Source of the DNA: an uncultured Collinsella sp.
GTDB lineage: Bacteria > Actinomycetota > Coriobacteriia > Coriobacteriales > Coriobacteriaceae
Reading direction: 5' to 3'
Length of the DNA: 5,239 nucleotides
NCBI GenBank assembly: GCA_900553935.1
Contig: USFK01000118.1
Coordinates: forward strand, 1 to 5,239
The first letter of the stretch is position 1; each line of letters begins with the position of its first letter. A program made the position numbers and the translations under genes. The notes under the pieces were generated by a model that searched no databases, was not told where the DNA came from, and saw nothing but the letters and a program-made list of their open reading frames with translations. Shown in pieces: positions 5,191 to 5,239 of this stretch.

Positions 5191-5239
5191 TTAGTTAGTA
5201 CATAGTTAAGCACAGGGTCGTCACTAACAAGAGACGGGA
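5191..5239. other. Non-homologous junction DNA interrupting rodA, possibly the end of an inserted element
   Basis: From about 5191 to the window edge the sequence stops matching rodA and has several stops in the rodA frame. By hand count it is 21/49 G+C, visibly lower than the genes next to it. It contains TAGTTA twice with an 11-nt period (5192-5197, 5203-5208) and an inverted pair GTTAGT/ACTAAC (5194-5199, 5223-5228). One minus frame is open from 5237 and ends in a TAG at 5168-5166, inside rodA. This fits the edge of an insertion sequence or other mobile DNA, but I cannot assign a family from 49 bases. Confidence 0.5.

Noticed and set aside
5194..5228. GTTAGT/ACTAAC pair as a terminator or attachment site
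   Set aside because: The stem is only 6 bp, AT-rich, with a 23-nt loop and no T-run, and with no integrase gene in view an attachment site cannot be argued. It is kept only as a description of the junction.

Overview
The window looks like a stretch of core chromosome from a high-GC Gram-positive bacterium. It is most likely a member of the Coriobacteriia (Actinomycetota) close to Collinsella. This rests on GC-rich coding sequence, frequent TTG starts, the style of the proteins and the gene order; no search was run. Every convincing gene is on the minus strand, so transcription runs from the right-hand end (5239) towards position 1.

In transcription order the layout is as follows. (1) Positions 5191-5239: a short, less GC-rich tail that does not continue the reading frame beside it. 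(2) Positions 4798-5190: the C-terminal 130 codons of a RodA/FtsW-type SEDS glycan polymerase, cut off at its 5' side by that tail. (3) Positions 3850-4779: a two-part protein with a Rossmann-like N-terminal half lacking a P-loop and a DUF697/YcjF-like membrane-associated C-terminal half. (4) Positions 1962-3839: a B12-binding-like radical SAM protein of the TIGR03960 type. (5) Positions 1153-1965: its partner, the radical SAM-linked DUF2344 (TIGR03936) protein, overlapping it by ATGA. (6) Positions 1128-1156: a good sigma70-type promoter whose -35 box contains the stop codon of gene 5. (7) Positions 711-1085 and 420-677: rplU (L21) and rpmA (L27). (8) Positions 351-394: an intrinsic terminator. 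(9) Positions 1-334: the 5' third of the ribosome-assembly GTPase gene obgE, with a TTG start.

The genes form two linked transcription units. One is a cell-envelope/radical SAM operon (rodA, DUF697 gene, radical SAM gene, DUF2344 gene) with gaps of 18 nt or less or an overlap. The other is the ribosome unit rplU-rpmA-obgE. The order rodA / radical SAM / DUF2344 / rplU / rpmA / obg is a conserved syntenic block in many Gram-positives. There an RNase G gene (rng) often lies between DUF2344 and rplU; it is absent here, as is the prp protease gene that Firmicutes carry between rplU and rpmA.

The most interesting points are three. The rpmA-obgE junction has a terminator T-tract lying against the obgE ribosome binding site, and the terminator's 3' arm can alternatively pair with that site. 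rodA breaks abruptly at the right-hand edge, which looks like an insertion or rearrangement boundary. The third is the uncharacterised radical SAM/DUF2344 pair. I see no CRISPR array, tRNA, rRNA or complete mobile element, and no gene-free stretch longer than 300 bases.
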